Positions 47,901 through 59,700 of a DNA stretch of 64,000 nucleotides are shown here, in pieces. This DNA is from Hemibagrus wyckioides (lineage: Eukaryota > Chordata > Actinopteri > Siluriformes > Bagridae). The notes beneath the pieces are model-generated. The model made no database searches and was not told where the DNA came from. It saw only the letters and a list, made by a program, of their open reading frames with translations. Location: positions 19,895,917 through 19,959,916 of the forward strand of contig NC_080735.1 in assembly GCF_019097595.1 (NCBI RefSeq), in the 5' to 3' direction. Both the position numbers and the translations under genes were made by a program. Position 1 is the first letter of the stretch. The number at the start of each line of letters is the position of its first letter.

Positions 47901-50900
47901 ACTGGAAAACATGTAGGTGGATCCTCCCCTAATCATATGGATACATAAAAATCTGATGGGTAGGCCATGTTTTGTGAGATTACAGAGCTGAATGTCTGAT
48001 AAGTAACATCTGGGCCCCCCAGAAAATCTCCCTTCCTTTTCACCACAAACACCTCAAACTTTAAGTACTGAGTCATGTCATCGGCAGAAATTCTCGGATG
48101 ACACAGCCACAGTTAGCTGTGTGGAAAGTGGACATGGGGACGAGTACAGGGACCTGGTTGACCTCTTTGTGAAGTGGTGTAGGGAGAACTACCTGCAGCT
48201 GAATGTGGCAAAGACAAAAGAGCTGGTGATATATTTCAGCCGGAATAAGTCCCCACTTTCTCTAGTCTGCATAGGTGGGCCCACCATGGAAATTGTAGAA
48301 TCATATAATTACCTGGGCATCTAACTGTACAATAAGCTGGAGTGATCCACAAATACAGAGGCCATTTACAAGAAGTGCCTGGGCCAGCTTTATGTCTTGA
48401 GAAGGCCCAGGTCTTTCACTGTGTGCAACAGCATGCCTCAGATATATAGCCAAAATGGTCTGAGATACGTTTATTGGACACACCCTAAGAACTCTCTTGT
48501 CCTTTAATAAGTCTTTTTTATTATGTCAGTAGTTTGCATATTTTAACTGCTTTTCTTGCACATTTGCTTGTTTTGCACATTGTCTCATCAGTGCACATCA
48601 GTCCATCTAGTATATCAGTCTATTCTTGCACATATGACTGCCTCAGTATTTTGTAGTAGTTTACTGTATAAATCTCACAGAATGTATTGCATCCCAACTG
48701 CACTCTGCACTTTTTTTTAATTTATTCCTTTGTACCCAATCTCATTATCCATTTTGTTTTTTTCATTTTGTATCCCTACTCTCTTTTATTTAGTTCACAG
48801 AGCTGCCGTGACAATTTCCCTTCAGGGATTAATAAATAAAGAATTCTATTCTATTCTATTCTATTCTATTCTATTCTATTCTATTCTATTCTATTCAACA
48901 ATTAACTGTAGTATTCAGTTAGTATTAACAGTGTTCGTAGTCTACCTATTAAACATCAACAACAATAAATGGTTGATATGTTTAATGGTAGTGACTGGTG
49001 AGTTATTGGTTTATCAGTGGTTTGAAGAGTGTCTACAGTGGTTTATCTTAAAAATCCCTCACTAATTAAACTCATCTGAATTGAGAAAGTTAAAATAACA
49101 TACTTCAGTATATTTGAAGGCAAACTGAACTGGTTTGGTGAGGCTCTTGCTGGAGGTCATAGGAAGTGTTGCTGACACTACAGTGGACATCATTGTTTTA
49201 TTTGTGTTTGACATTAGGCTGAAGAAGCTAGGTTTCAGGATGTTGGCCATGTTGCTGTAGCTCACAAATACCACAGCAGCTGATCCTGGGAATAAAAATA
49301 ACAACAATAATAATAATAATTAAAACTGTCAAGTTGCATGCTGTGAATCAAATATGTTAAATTTCATGTTACAGAAATTCTTGAATATAACAGATAATTA
49401 ATTACAAATATATACACAAATAGAGAAAGCGTATGACAGGGTGCCAAGAGAAGAGCTGTGGTAATGTATGAGGAAGTCAGGAGTAGCAGAGAAGTATGTC
49501 AGAGTGGTGCAGGACATGTATGAGAGGAGCAGGACAGTGGTGAGGTGTGCTGTAGGTCAGACAGAGGAGTTCAGAGTGGAGGTGGGACTGCATCAGGGAT
49601 CGGCTCTGAGCCCCTTCCTGTTTGCTATGGTGATGGACCAGTTGTCAGAGGAGGTCAGACAGGAGTCTCCTTGGACAATAATGTTTGCAGATGACATTGT
49701 GATCTGTAGTGAGAGCAGGGAGCAGGTGGAGGAAAACCTGGAGAGGTGGAGGTTTGTGCTGGAGAGAAGAGGAATGAAAGTCAGTGGTAGTAAGACTGAG
49801 TACATGTGTGTGAATGACAGGGAGGGAAGTGGAACAGTAAGATTACAGGGTGAAGAGGTGAAGAAGGTACAGGAGTTTAAGTACTTGGGTCAACAGTCCA
49901 GAGTAATGGGGAGTGTGGGAAAGAGGTAAAGAAGCGAGTTCAGGCAGGTTGGAATGGGTGGAGAAAGCTGTCGGGAGTTCTGTGTGATAGAAAAATTTCA
50001 GCGAGAATCAAGGGGAAGGTGATACAAGACAGGGGTGAGACCGGCCATGCTGTATGGTTTAGAGACAGTATCACTGAGACAGAGACAGGAGTCAGAGCTG
50101 GAGGTAGCAGAGCTGAAGATGTTGAGGTTCTCTTTGGGAGGGACACGGTTGGACAGGATTAGGAACGAGTACATCAGTGGGAAAGCTCATGTTGGATGTT
50201 TGGGGGATGAAGTTAGGGAGGACAGATTAAGATGGTTTGGACATGTCCAGAGGAGGGAGAGTGAGTATATTGGTAGGAGAATGTTGGACATGGAGCTGCC
50301 AGGCAGGAGGAAAAGAGGAAGGCTAAAGAGGAGGTATATGGATGGAATAAATGAGGATATGAAGCAATTAGGAATTACAATATAGATTTTTAGTAAAGAA
50401 ATAATTAAAATATAGATAGATAATGCAATGCAACTTTAAATAAATAAATGCAACATTCTGTAACATAGAGTCCTTGCAGTATAAGGCAGATAATATTATA
50501 TATAGTACTCCACATCTTTTTTAAAAAGACACAAAAAGGGTGAAACATATTTTGTCTCCACTCATGTCCTGTCACTGGTTGTCTACCTTGTGTTTCCCAA
50601 TTAGTCTCCACCGTTTTCATATTTAATTATTTTATGTATTTAATCTCTTGAGCTTCTGTGTTTGGACTGAGGTAAAGTTCCCTGTGTTCAACAATTTGCT
50701 GTCTGACATTGCCAAGCTGTTTTTTGCTTGTTGTCACTTCCTGGTTTTGAGCATGTTCTGGTTTCCGATTCTCTGTGATGTGGACTATCCCTGACACTGT
50801 TGTTTGCTGGATCACCCAGCCTCTCTTTCTTCTAACTCTTTCTGTTTCTTGTTCTGATTTCAAATTACATTTTGGATTTGTCGGCCTGAAACATTTTACT

Positions 50901-53783
50901 GCATCTGTATCTTTCTCAACTTGTGACAAACATACACATGAGTATGATAGAAAATTTTTATTTACAGAAAATATTTCAAATTTGGCAGGATGAAAACAGG
51001 ATAATATTATAATATTATAATAAAGTAACAGACATTTTGCCCACTGGCTAAAATATATAAAAAATATATCAGATGCAAGATTAAATTTTAAAAGATTACT
51101 ACTGTACCATTGTTTTTCTTGGAAATCCCAATGAGATCAATACTCAAAGAAGAATTGCTCGTGACGAGAGGGGGAATTTCAGTCAAAGAAGTCATTTTTC
51201 CAACTGAAAATACACGAGCCTCTGAAAATATCCAGAAATGTTATTAATAGATCTTGTAGAATAACTTTAATATGAGCTTATTTTTTATAAAGCATATACT
51301 ATTCCATACCCAAATCGCTGAGATTTATGCTTGTTGTGTTCTGGGTCTCTGTTGGTGTCACTAGTGAAGACACCAGTCTCTCAGTGACAGCCAGTACTTT
51401 ATTTCCGAGGGAGATTAGCAAACTGTCATTAAAATTTTCAATGACAGATGTAACGTTCATTACTGAGACCAAATAAAGTTCCACAGTCTGTCAACAACAA
51501 GAGAAACATTCAGTCATTACATATCCACACACTTCAATCCACACAAATTCAGGAAACAGATGATTACATCACAAACTTGTCTTACCTTCTGTTCTAGTGG
51601 GCCTGAATTGTTTAGGAGTTGGTCAAGATTGTTCAGAAAATTCTCTGCACATGCTGCTGTCTAGAACAACAACAAAATTACATTTTATAGTGAACTTAAA
51701 GTGCCATGTGATTTCTGTCTATTCCTTAATGTTATAAATGTTTTAAAATTAACTGGGGAAATGTTTGCCATTAGAATTGCTTTATGAGAAAATGGATATA
51801 ATATGATTATAAGATAATACTATCAGTTAGCAACACAAATCTTGAGTGAAGTGTCCAAGTGCATACACACATTTAAGTTTTAATTAATTATCGTGTGAAT
51901 TTGGAGATCATGTGAATTGTAAATGCCAAAATATTTTGCCAAGCGATGAATTAATCACCGTGTGAGGTGTCATAGCCTTTAAAGCAATCTTACCTCCTGG
52001 CAATCTTTAGGCATTGTGAGAACTGAAAAATAGTGAGGTAACATTCATCTAAAAAAGGCTTTTGAATTCACTGTTTGAAAATGGTTATCTCTTCTTCATG
52101 TACCCCATCCTAATTTCAGTCATACATTAAAATATCCTTTTTTATTAATTAATTATTTTTTTTTTACCTGAGCATCCATATGTGTTGTCATCTGTTGACA
52201 TTGTGAAGCCAGGTTTACACACACAGCTGCCATAAACAGTACCACAAAAAGCATTCGGTCCACAGGAAGAATTACTACAGTATGAATGACCTGTTGATGG
52301 CAGGGTGACTGTTAACTCAAGCAAATAACCAAACCGACCCTTTTCAGTGACTCTTATTATTTCAGACTCAGGCTACAATATATTAAAGCTTTTAAAAAAT
52401 CAAGTTTATTTATTAATTTATTTATTTTTATTTATTTATTTATTTTTTTATTTATTTGTGGGATTTTTGTTTGCTTGTTTGACAATGTAAAATAGGAATT
52501 TCAGGAATTTCATAACTTCAATATAAAAGAAGAAGAAGAAGAAAAAAAACCCCTTTAAAAGCCCCAAATCTTTAATGTTTTCGTTGATATTGTTTTTTTT
52601 CTAAATAACAATAGAAACCATAAAATCATAACCAAAAAACAGCCATTCAAGATGAATTTTTTCTAACTCTTAAATATTTTTTTTTCTTTTTGTTTTGTTA
52701 CAGATAAGTTGGGATTTTCAGTGATTTAAGGATTTTAGAATGGCAATAAGTATAAGGAGCAAAAAGGTAGCATGCCAACTTGATAAAAATGTGTTGGTTG
52801 TTTCATTTAAATATACACTGCTATTTTAGTAATAAAACAAGTGCTACCATAAAATGAGCAGAAATGCACAGAATGAACTGATGACAATATACAACAAATA
52901 TCAAAAACATGGAGGCATGTTTCTTTAGAAAAATGTAAGTTTTTCTCACGTGTGGCATAAATTCCTTTGGAAGGTCGGAGGTAGAAGACAGTGAATCCTT
53001 TGCTGCAGGTATAAAAATCTGTGGTGCTTGCATTACATACGAGTAAGTTTGTGACAGTTCCATCTGTGTTATTTAGGGTATTTGCGCAGGAAGTGACTAC
53101 CTGGTCTCCACTTATACCAATGAAGCGGTACCATCCCTCCGTCAGCTTACTGTCACTCTTATTACAAGTGGTGGAACAAAAGCCAACATTGCGCCAGGGC
53201 TCAGAAATGTTTATATACAGTGGACAAGAAGCTGAGGATGAGAGATAAACATAGGTTATATTACTGCATTATTGTACACAATAAACAAGACAGCAAAATT
53301 ACATCAGAGTGATGATAAATTCTGTATTGTGCAGATCAGAAGTTTAGTGTTTATATGTTATCAAAGCTCCACATAAAAACATGCATGAAACCACTGATAC
53401 TGTTTTACTTATTCATTACTATAATATTTTATAACCCATCTAACCCAGTGACAAAAACTCTACAAATCTAAATTCAAATTCAAATAAATTCAAATAAAGT
53501 TAATTGATGATATATAATATTTAGTTTAGTCAAATTAGAGTTTTTATTTAAGGATACTTTTCTTTAAAATATTAGATATAAGCTTACCGTTTTGTGCAGT
53601 GCTGATGTTTGTAAGTACAGTCAGTAGGATCATGGCAAGACCTGTTAAAGTAGTACAAACAAAATCCAGATATATTACTCAATTCAGTTTCATCCTGAAT
53701 AATAAAACCTTTTCTATGTAGAGATTTAGATTGGAACAATGAATAATAAGGAGCAAACACTCACATGGTGTAAAAGAGCTCAT
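41822..53783 (-). CDS. gene C: adhesion GPCR, D8C-EGF-GAIN-7TM
   Basis: Coding exons in order: 53765-53783, 53588-53641, 52950-53231, 52168-52290, 51994-52022, 51586-51660, 51310-51487, 51108-51221, 49104-49285, 45372-45530, 44755-44967, 43465-43694, 43292-43352, 42821-42912, 42567-42729, 41822-41926. They total 2079 nt, 692 aa, open and phase-consistent. Domains as in gene B: signal 1-24, D8C-like to 118, EGF-like to 159, GAIN to 405 with H391-L392-S393, then 7TM. Small length differences from B are whole codons (exon 3 minus 6 nt, exon 5 plus 3, exon 9 minus 6), which argues for maintained function. Introns 8 and 9 are swollen by LINE and LTR insertions. Confidence 0.85.
43123..43218. repeat. 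near-perfect inverted repeat (hairpin) in a gene C intron
   Basis: Arms 43123-43156 and 43185-43218 match at 33 of 34 positions (core CTATCCATCTTCTAAACAAT) around a 28-nt loop. Gene B has only the first few bases of one arm here (TTTTTATCACTATCCAT), so the palindrome arose by local inverted duplication or insertion. Confidence 0.9.
43706..43732. repeat. (GA)n microsatellite beside the TM3 exon acceptor of gene C
   Basis: Third instance of the same repeat at the same intron position. Confidence 0.9.
45372..52022 (-). CDS. gene C GAIN/GPS exons
   Basis: Linker 51994-52022, then 51586-51660, 51310-51487, 51108-51221, 49104-49285 and the GPS exon 45372-45530 ([27 protein letters not shown]). 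It has a canonical H-L-S cleavage site. The GPS exon differs from gene B at about 18 of 53 residues, nearly all in the first half and at the end, while the cleavage core is unchanged. Confidence 0.85.
45588..48897 (+). mobile_element. CR1/L2/Rex-like non-LTR retrotransposon, decayed
   Basis: Starts CTTCCAAGATGGCACCATG, a usual LINE 5' opening, and ends with TCCCTTCAGGGATTAATAAA plus an (ATTCT)n tail at 48841-48896. Between are broken frames of endonuclease and reverse transcriptase type (KAARPDSINQCVLKTC, VAKTKELVIYFSRNKSP, VESYNYLGI). It is interrupted near its 5' end by a solo-LTR-like insertion. It lies in the GPS/subdomain B intron of gene C, opposite to the gene. Confidence 0.7.
45749..46219 (+). 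mobile_element. solo-LTR-like element nested in the LINE
   Basis: Begins TGTCAGGAACAGCTGG and ends ATGACA. Flanks ctcag and cttag resemble a 5-bp duplication. TATA-like CCTATAAATAGGGATCC and an AATAAA lie at the same places as in the copy at 27610. This copy lacks the 15-bp array and so shows the ancestral form. Confidence 0.6.
49425..50385 (+). mobile_element. RTE-like LINE 3' fragment
   Basis: The plus strand encodes part of a reverse transcriptase (KAYDRVPREELW, HQGSALSPFLFAMVMDQL, and the catalytic MFADDIVI), then a C-terminal region with DRLRWFGHVQRRESEYIGRR. Interrupted by a stop after ELW and a frameshift near 49930; the 5' part is missing. Inserted in intron 8 of gene C, antisense. 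The RTE assignment is tentative. Confidence 0.7.
52168..53783 (-). CDS. gene C signal peptide, D8C-like and EGF-like exons
   Basis: The leader exons are identical to gene B. The D8C-like exon 52950-53231 keeps [10 protein letters not shown] and EGWYRFIG but differs in its C-terminal half (FTVFYLRPSKG against [11 protein letters not shown], plus a two-codon deletion). The EGF-like exon 52168-52290 keeps all six Cys. Its donor is the weak GTAAAAAA. Confidence 0.8.
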
Positions 53784-54250
53784 CGTTCTCCCTTCTGCTC
53801 TGTGCTGATGTATGGTCAGATGTGGTGTGGACAAGCTCAGGTTGTCCGACTGAACAGTGGTGATGACATCATCAGCACAAGGACCACTAAGAGAACAGCA
53901 GTAGCTTGGGTGTGGCCTCTTTCCCTTTTTGTGACTCAGGCTTGGCTTTAGAGAGATACCTTAAAGTGAAAAGTCATCAATATAAAGCTTTAGTGAATAT
54001 AAACTGTGGTAAAATTTTACTTCACTCTTTTACAATGTGAGCTAATGAGAACGACAGAGTCTGGACTGGGTTTGGGTTCCAGTGAGTCGTGTACCGCCAA
54101 AATTTTTGTGTTTCCACGACAATGTCCTATAACCAACATTTTCACTGAAAACAAACATACAAAGGCTCTTCTCTTTAGCCAGTGCTGGTTGGAAGAAATC
54201 TGCATATATTCCAGGAAAGTCCGACCATAGTCAAATGTTGTGGTCATTGC
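53784..54250 (-). promoter_or_regulatory. 5' flank of gene C, identical to that of gene B
   Basis: Partner of 26465-26931. Identity ends at the same point on both sides, marking the outer edge of the duplicated block. Confidence 0.5.
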
Positions 54251-56040
54251 TGAAACCCATGCGTCTGTGTAAGCTAATAAACAGTAGTTTGATGACACTG
54301 GGTTTCTGTAATTGATCTTTAATTCCCAGGAACTAAACCAAACTAATAATAAGTATGTTAGTGATATATTCTGAATAAATAAATAAATACATACATACAT
54401 ATATACATTTTGTGCTTTGCTATTGACCCAGAAACACAGAAAAACATGAAATAAACACCAGTCACAATGCCATTAATATATATATATATATAAAGGGGTG
54501 CTAAATGCAGAAGCATTTCAGTGGTTGCATAAAATAATCATATTCATATAATAATCATATTGTGTTTACATTATATACTTGTGTAAATAAAGATGTGATT
54601 TTAACCTCATTCTTATATATAGACATGTATTCACATTCTTTTGTCCAATTCAGAAGGCAAACTGATATTTGCATGCATATCAATGAACCTATGCCACCAT
54701 AAAATATTATTAACATTCAACAACAAAGCATAAAACTTTACAAAGGAAAGGCAATGGCTTGGACATTCGTTGGAAAACAGATGAAAAACAACTACTTTGA
54801 AACCTGCAGCAAGTTTAATGGTCTGTTAATGAGCACTCTCAAGTCTGCTGTAACAGAAAAAAAATACATAACCAAAGCTACACAACCAGTAATATCATGC
54901 TCTATTTAATTTCTGTTTAAATTGTGTTTGTGTAAGATGGGGGATGTGGTAGCTAGGGGGTAAGGTGCTACCATGTGCCAGGATATGTCTGTCCCGGAGC
55001 TGCGAGCAGAACCCCACTAGCCTTGTAAGAACAAGGACTAAGGAGTGGGGTCAAGGTACAGGTTATAGAACCTGATAAGTGTGCGTGAAGAGGACCAACC
55101 TGCTGCAGTACAAATATCCTAGAGGGGATCGCCCCTAGCAAGAGTGCTGGACAAGGTGATACCTCTAGTGGAGTGAGCCCTAATTTCTAGAGGCATATCT
55201 TGTAGGGCACGACTACCCAGCTCAATGTGCTGCTTGGACACCAGATTGCTTTGTTCTGGCTGCCAAACCATGCTGTGTATCTGTGAGAGCCTAAACTTTT
55301 GACTACTGTACAGTAGAGCATAGTTTTATATTAGTCATGCATGCCAGGTGACCAACAGAAACAGAATAGTGTATAAACTCAGCATTACACACACACCAAA
55401 TGCCCACTCAATAAAGAAGTTATGTTTAGTTTTATATAGATTTTAATCAGCTTTTTAGATGTTTAGTAGCTTTCTTATACATCAAAATTTTGGGAAGATT
55501 TTAAAATAAATACAACTATGCATATTGTTCATTCTTTCATTCATTCATTCATTCATTCATTCATTCATTCATTCATTCATTCATTTATCAGGGAAAACTC
55601 TGTGGCATAAATTTCTTACAGACAGTGAACAGTACATGACATCAAATTCATTATAAAATTAGTATATACCAAATATAAAACAATATATAGATTTGTCTTA
55701 TTTACAAAATGTGAAAGGTTTCTATCTAAACAGGCACAGGTCAATAATCCAAAGAGACACATGGCAAACAAATCCAAAAGCTAGGTCATGAACAGTGGAA
55801 CACGGAAAACAAGGAACACAGCTTGGTACACAGGAAAAACGCTGTATTACTTCTCAATGTGTATAGTATTAACATAGCTTAAATAGGCTTAACCCAGAAA
55901 TAGGTGACCCGGATATGCTAGAATTCTGGTGACGGTGGCCTGACCTGAACCTCAATACCTCAGCATGCAAAATGAGCTCCTGAAGCTGAAGCAGGAAAAT
56001 CCAAGTCAGGGGAGAGGTATTTCTCTCATAACGCAGCAAA
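54251..56040. other. spacer between gene C and the CD300-like gene
   Basis: AT-rich, with (TA)n near 54478-54494 and (ATTC)n at about 55531-55586. The stretch 54960-55300 is less AT-rich and resembles an unidentified dispersed repeat. No gene recognised. Confidence 0.45.
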
Positions 56041-56475
56041 TTGCCAATTTACATTTACATTTACATTTCTGGCATTTGGCAGACGCTCTTATCCAGTGCG
56101 ACATACAAAAGTGCTTTAAGTCTCTATCACTGAAAACTGGTTCAGTAGGTTACAGACTTAGGATACCATTAGCCTAAAATTGGATTTTTTTTTAAACATA
56201 TAACAATACATAAACAGGGAAAGATAAGAGCTAGTTTAAGTGCTTCAGGAAAAGGTAGGTCTTAAGACGTCGTTTGAAGACAGTCAGAGACTCTGCTGTA
56301 CGGACATCTAGGGGAAGTTTATTCCACCACCTCGGTGGAAGAACAGAGAAGAGTCTAGATGAATACCTACCCTTTGCTCTGAGAGATGGTGGGACCAGTC
56401 GGGCAGTGCTAGTGGATCGGAGGGAGCGAGGTACAGTGCGAGGAGTAATAAGATCTTTACAATTTCCAGTAATCT
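56041..56475. mobile_element. dispersed repeat of fish type
   Basis: Contains GGCATTTGGCAGACGCTCTT followed by TATCCAGTGCGACATAC, a signature of an abundant fish interspersed repeat, then a longer body with TAGATGAATACCTACCCTTT. Class is uncertain and ends are not resolved. Confidence 0.45.
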
Positions 56476-56589
56476 CAGTTGCTTTTATATACTTACAATT
56501 AATATAATACTCTTTGTTATATTGTGGTGATCAAGGGTGAGTTTTTTTCTATAGCACACCCACAGAGTGGGTGTATATTAAAGTAAAGT

Positions 56590-56680
56590 ATATTACTTTT
56601 ATAATATAAGGCTAAAAACACCAGAATCCCCACCAGTGAAGTGATCAGTAACACACCCACAGAGACACAGAGGTAAACAA
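56590..56680 (-). pseudogene. relic duplicate of the CD300-like TM exon
   Basis: Encodes VYLCVSVGVLLITSLVGILV, nearly identical to the TM exon at 59450-59539. The acceptor and first residues are lost and the donor is changed to GTAATA. It lies past the end of the intact gene, so it is a leftover from a partial duplication. Confidence 0.75.
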
Positions 56681-56708
56681 AAACATATAGATCAATATAT
56701 AGATTTGT

Positions 56709-56714
56709 TTTATT
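56709..56714 (-). terminator. candidate poly(A) signal of the CD300-like gene
   Basis: AATAAA on the minus strand about 60 bases past the stop codon. Confidence 0.45.
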
Positions 56715-56772
56715 TACGAAATGTGAAAGGTTTGTTTTTACTCTATGACATCTTGGTAGTAGACCAGCGAGG

Positions 56773-59700
56773 TCATTCATTACAGTGAACAGTGTATATA
56801 TTGTGGGTAGACGATATGGCGGAAACGTTGAGAAAGTTTTCATAGTCAGACGGAGTATTTATACTGGCAGGATGAGGATTATGGGAGATTGAGTTCTGGT
56901 TCCCAAATGAATTGCCTTCAGAGTCAGAAGCCTTGAACAACAAACAGCAGAAGGTTATTCAAAATATTCTCAAGATTTGTCAATCCCAGAGAATTCTTTT
57001 TTAAGTCACTCACCTCTCTTCTTCCTGGGCAACACTGCCACTTAACCAAGGTCTCTGGAATGCAACAATTTTATACTTAATGTCAGAAAAATGAAATGGA
57101 AAAAAAAGGATTGCTCAGAAGGTCTTGATGCCTTTTGTATAAGCACTGCTGCATGTCAAAGCTTTATATTAATGCACATGTTCCGTTATTATTTCTATTG
57201 TAACAGCTGATTTACAGGGATCTGAGAGCATGTAATAGTTGGTGAAGTTTTCTTTGAGGAGAAATGTGTTTGTGTATCATGTGTGGAAGGAGTCGTCAGA
57301 GTCAGAGCTGTGTAAGAGCCAGACTTAAAACTTTAAATTTTCTTCCAGACAGAAGAGTTTATACTGCATTGTGCTTTCTGTAGTAACATGCTGCAGTCTT
57401 TTTTCTTACTATCATCGAGAGAGAATAAAGGGAGGTTGGTGAGGGAACTTTTATATTGGTTGTGTCGGAACCCAGATCCCCTCTCTGGGTGGACACTTCA
57501 GGGTGGTCCTAGAGCCTTTTTCAATTACCAATATTATCAAAAGTCTTATATATTCCAGATCAAAAATGCAGGAAAACCCAAAGATATAAAGAATTCCTCC
57601 AGGCTTGGATGAGAAAAAGCAACCGGTTTTATTTAGAAAAATATCACCAAAAAATGGCACTTAAATACACAGATTCATGAATCGATGCAGTCAAGTACGC
57701 CCCCCTTCACAAATCCCCCAGTATACACGTATATACCTTCTAGCCCAGCTACCTAAACTTGCTGGGGTCAATTTTTTCTATGGATTGTTTTGACGTTCAC
57801 TAATTTTTCCCCCTAAAAAACAGCCCCACCTTTCTGTGGCCTTCATACGGCCTGTGAGTCACAAGTTTTAATTTAACACGTTTTAGTCCGACCTTATTAA
57901 TTATAACTTCAGAACTTATTTAAACCAAAAAACACATTTATTTCCTTACACATTTAGTTTATCACTTATATTTTAATCTACATAACCTACATCTACATGT
58001 TCCATATGTTTGTGTACTTGTTTGTTGTTCCTGTGTGGTTCATGGTGACTGCCTAGCAATTCCTTAGGATTTTTACCATGCTGTAAGAAAAAGGTGCTAC
58101 CTTTATTTTAATTCAGTTTTCACTCGTTGCCTATGTGATAATGATAATATGGTAAAAGTAAAAGGAGTAAAATGGCTCTGTGATCTTAGTTTAGTTTGAT
58201 TTACATTGAGTTTGTTTATTTATTTATTTAGGTTAGGATTAGTCAGTTTATTTTGATTTAGTTTAATTCAGTTTTTCTAAATCTTCTCCATTACTTCAAG
58301 CCCTTTAACCTTTTAAGGTCTGTATTTTTCCATGACACTTATTCTGTGTTTTCTCCCTATGTTTACATGAACATCAGCCACTGCAATAATATTTTGCTCT
58401 CTTCTCCTGGTGCTTCAGTAACATCTTCTCCAAACACACTTCCGTCTCAGCACCTGTTGTTTTGTTCTTTACTTTTGCCACAAGGAATTTTACCATCTTT
58501 CCACTTACCTAGGTAAAATACTTCTTATTTACTTACTTACATAGGTGGTGTAATATAATTTCTGTACATAAAGTTTATATTAACTTTAAATTTTAAAAAA
58601 CAACCTTAAGCTCTCTCTCGAACATTCGAGTCAGTGTCATGTCAGATAAGACTGTTATGGTTTTCTCGCACCTAAGCTCAAGGATTCTGAATTTTCTCCA
58701 ACATGTTTTTCTGTTTTAGGGGAGCCAGCTCCACGATATGATATGATATGCTAGCTTATGCACTTCCTTCTTCTGGTTGTTTATGCCAAAGCCAGACCAC
58801 AGACGCCAGAAAGTTTGAGAATGATTCTAACTAACCCACTAATGATGACTCAGCCAGTTTGGCTCATCTCTATTTTTGTGGTTTTATTTTATTTTTTTTT
58901 TCCTTTTTTCCCCCTATAATGAACCAACTGGTTCCTTACATGGTTTTACATCTAACATCAGATAATCAGTAGATTAGGTATGGTAATTAGATAGGCAACA
59001 TTGTTTATGACAATGAGGGTAGGTAATGATTAAAGTAAACTTAGTTATATTACCTTAAGATCGTCATAGATTTGATTAAGCACAACTGAGTGAGTTTAAT
59101 GATTAAACAATTTATCTCAATTTATCTAGTAACATTTTTTTGTTTTTTGTATTTTCCTTATTTTAATGATTGAAACTGAATTAGATTTGTCTTAAAGATT
59201 AATGGAAAGAAATCAAATTTATGAGTTGGTTAAAGTACTTCCCTTACTGATTAAGAGTCAAACATAATTAATAATTAGATATATGAAAAGTATACGTTTA
59301 AAAAAAATTCCCACAGTTGTTTCACAACATTATATATAACTCTAAATGGATAAAATGTTATTGGAAAACATCAGAGTGGCAACAGCATGTCACACAGTAC
59401 CACCTAGTGGTTAAATGTGTGTGTGTGTGTGTGTGTGTGTGTGTCTTACTTTTATAATTTAAGGCTAAAAACACCAGAATCCCCACCAGTGAAGTGATCA
59501 GTAACACACCCACAGAGACACAGAGGTAAACTCGCCAATCTGACAAAACAAAAACATTAGTTCTCTTCTCACTGTTATCATGATGTGTTGCCTGATACCA
59601 CATGACATGCTCTACTGAATGTTACACACTCTTAGCTCAACATGCTAAGCAAAACCAGAGCTTCCTGGAGAGAACCACAGAAGGTCACTATGACATTTCT

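Noticed and set aside
53784..54250. Open frames in the identical B/C 5' flanks
   Set aside because: Conserved only because the whole flank is duplicated; they overlap the probable promoter and lack domains.
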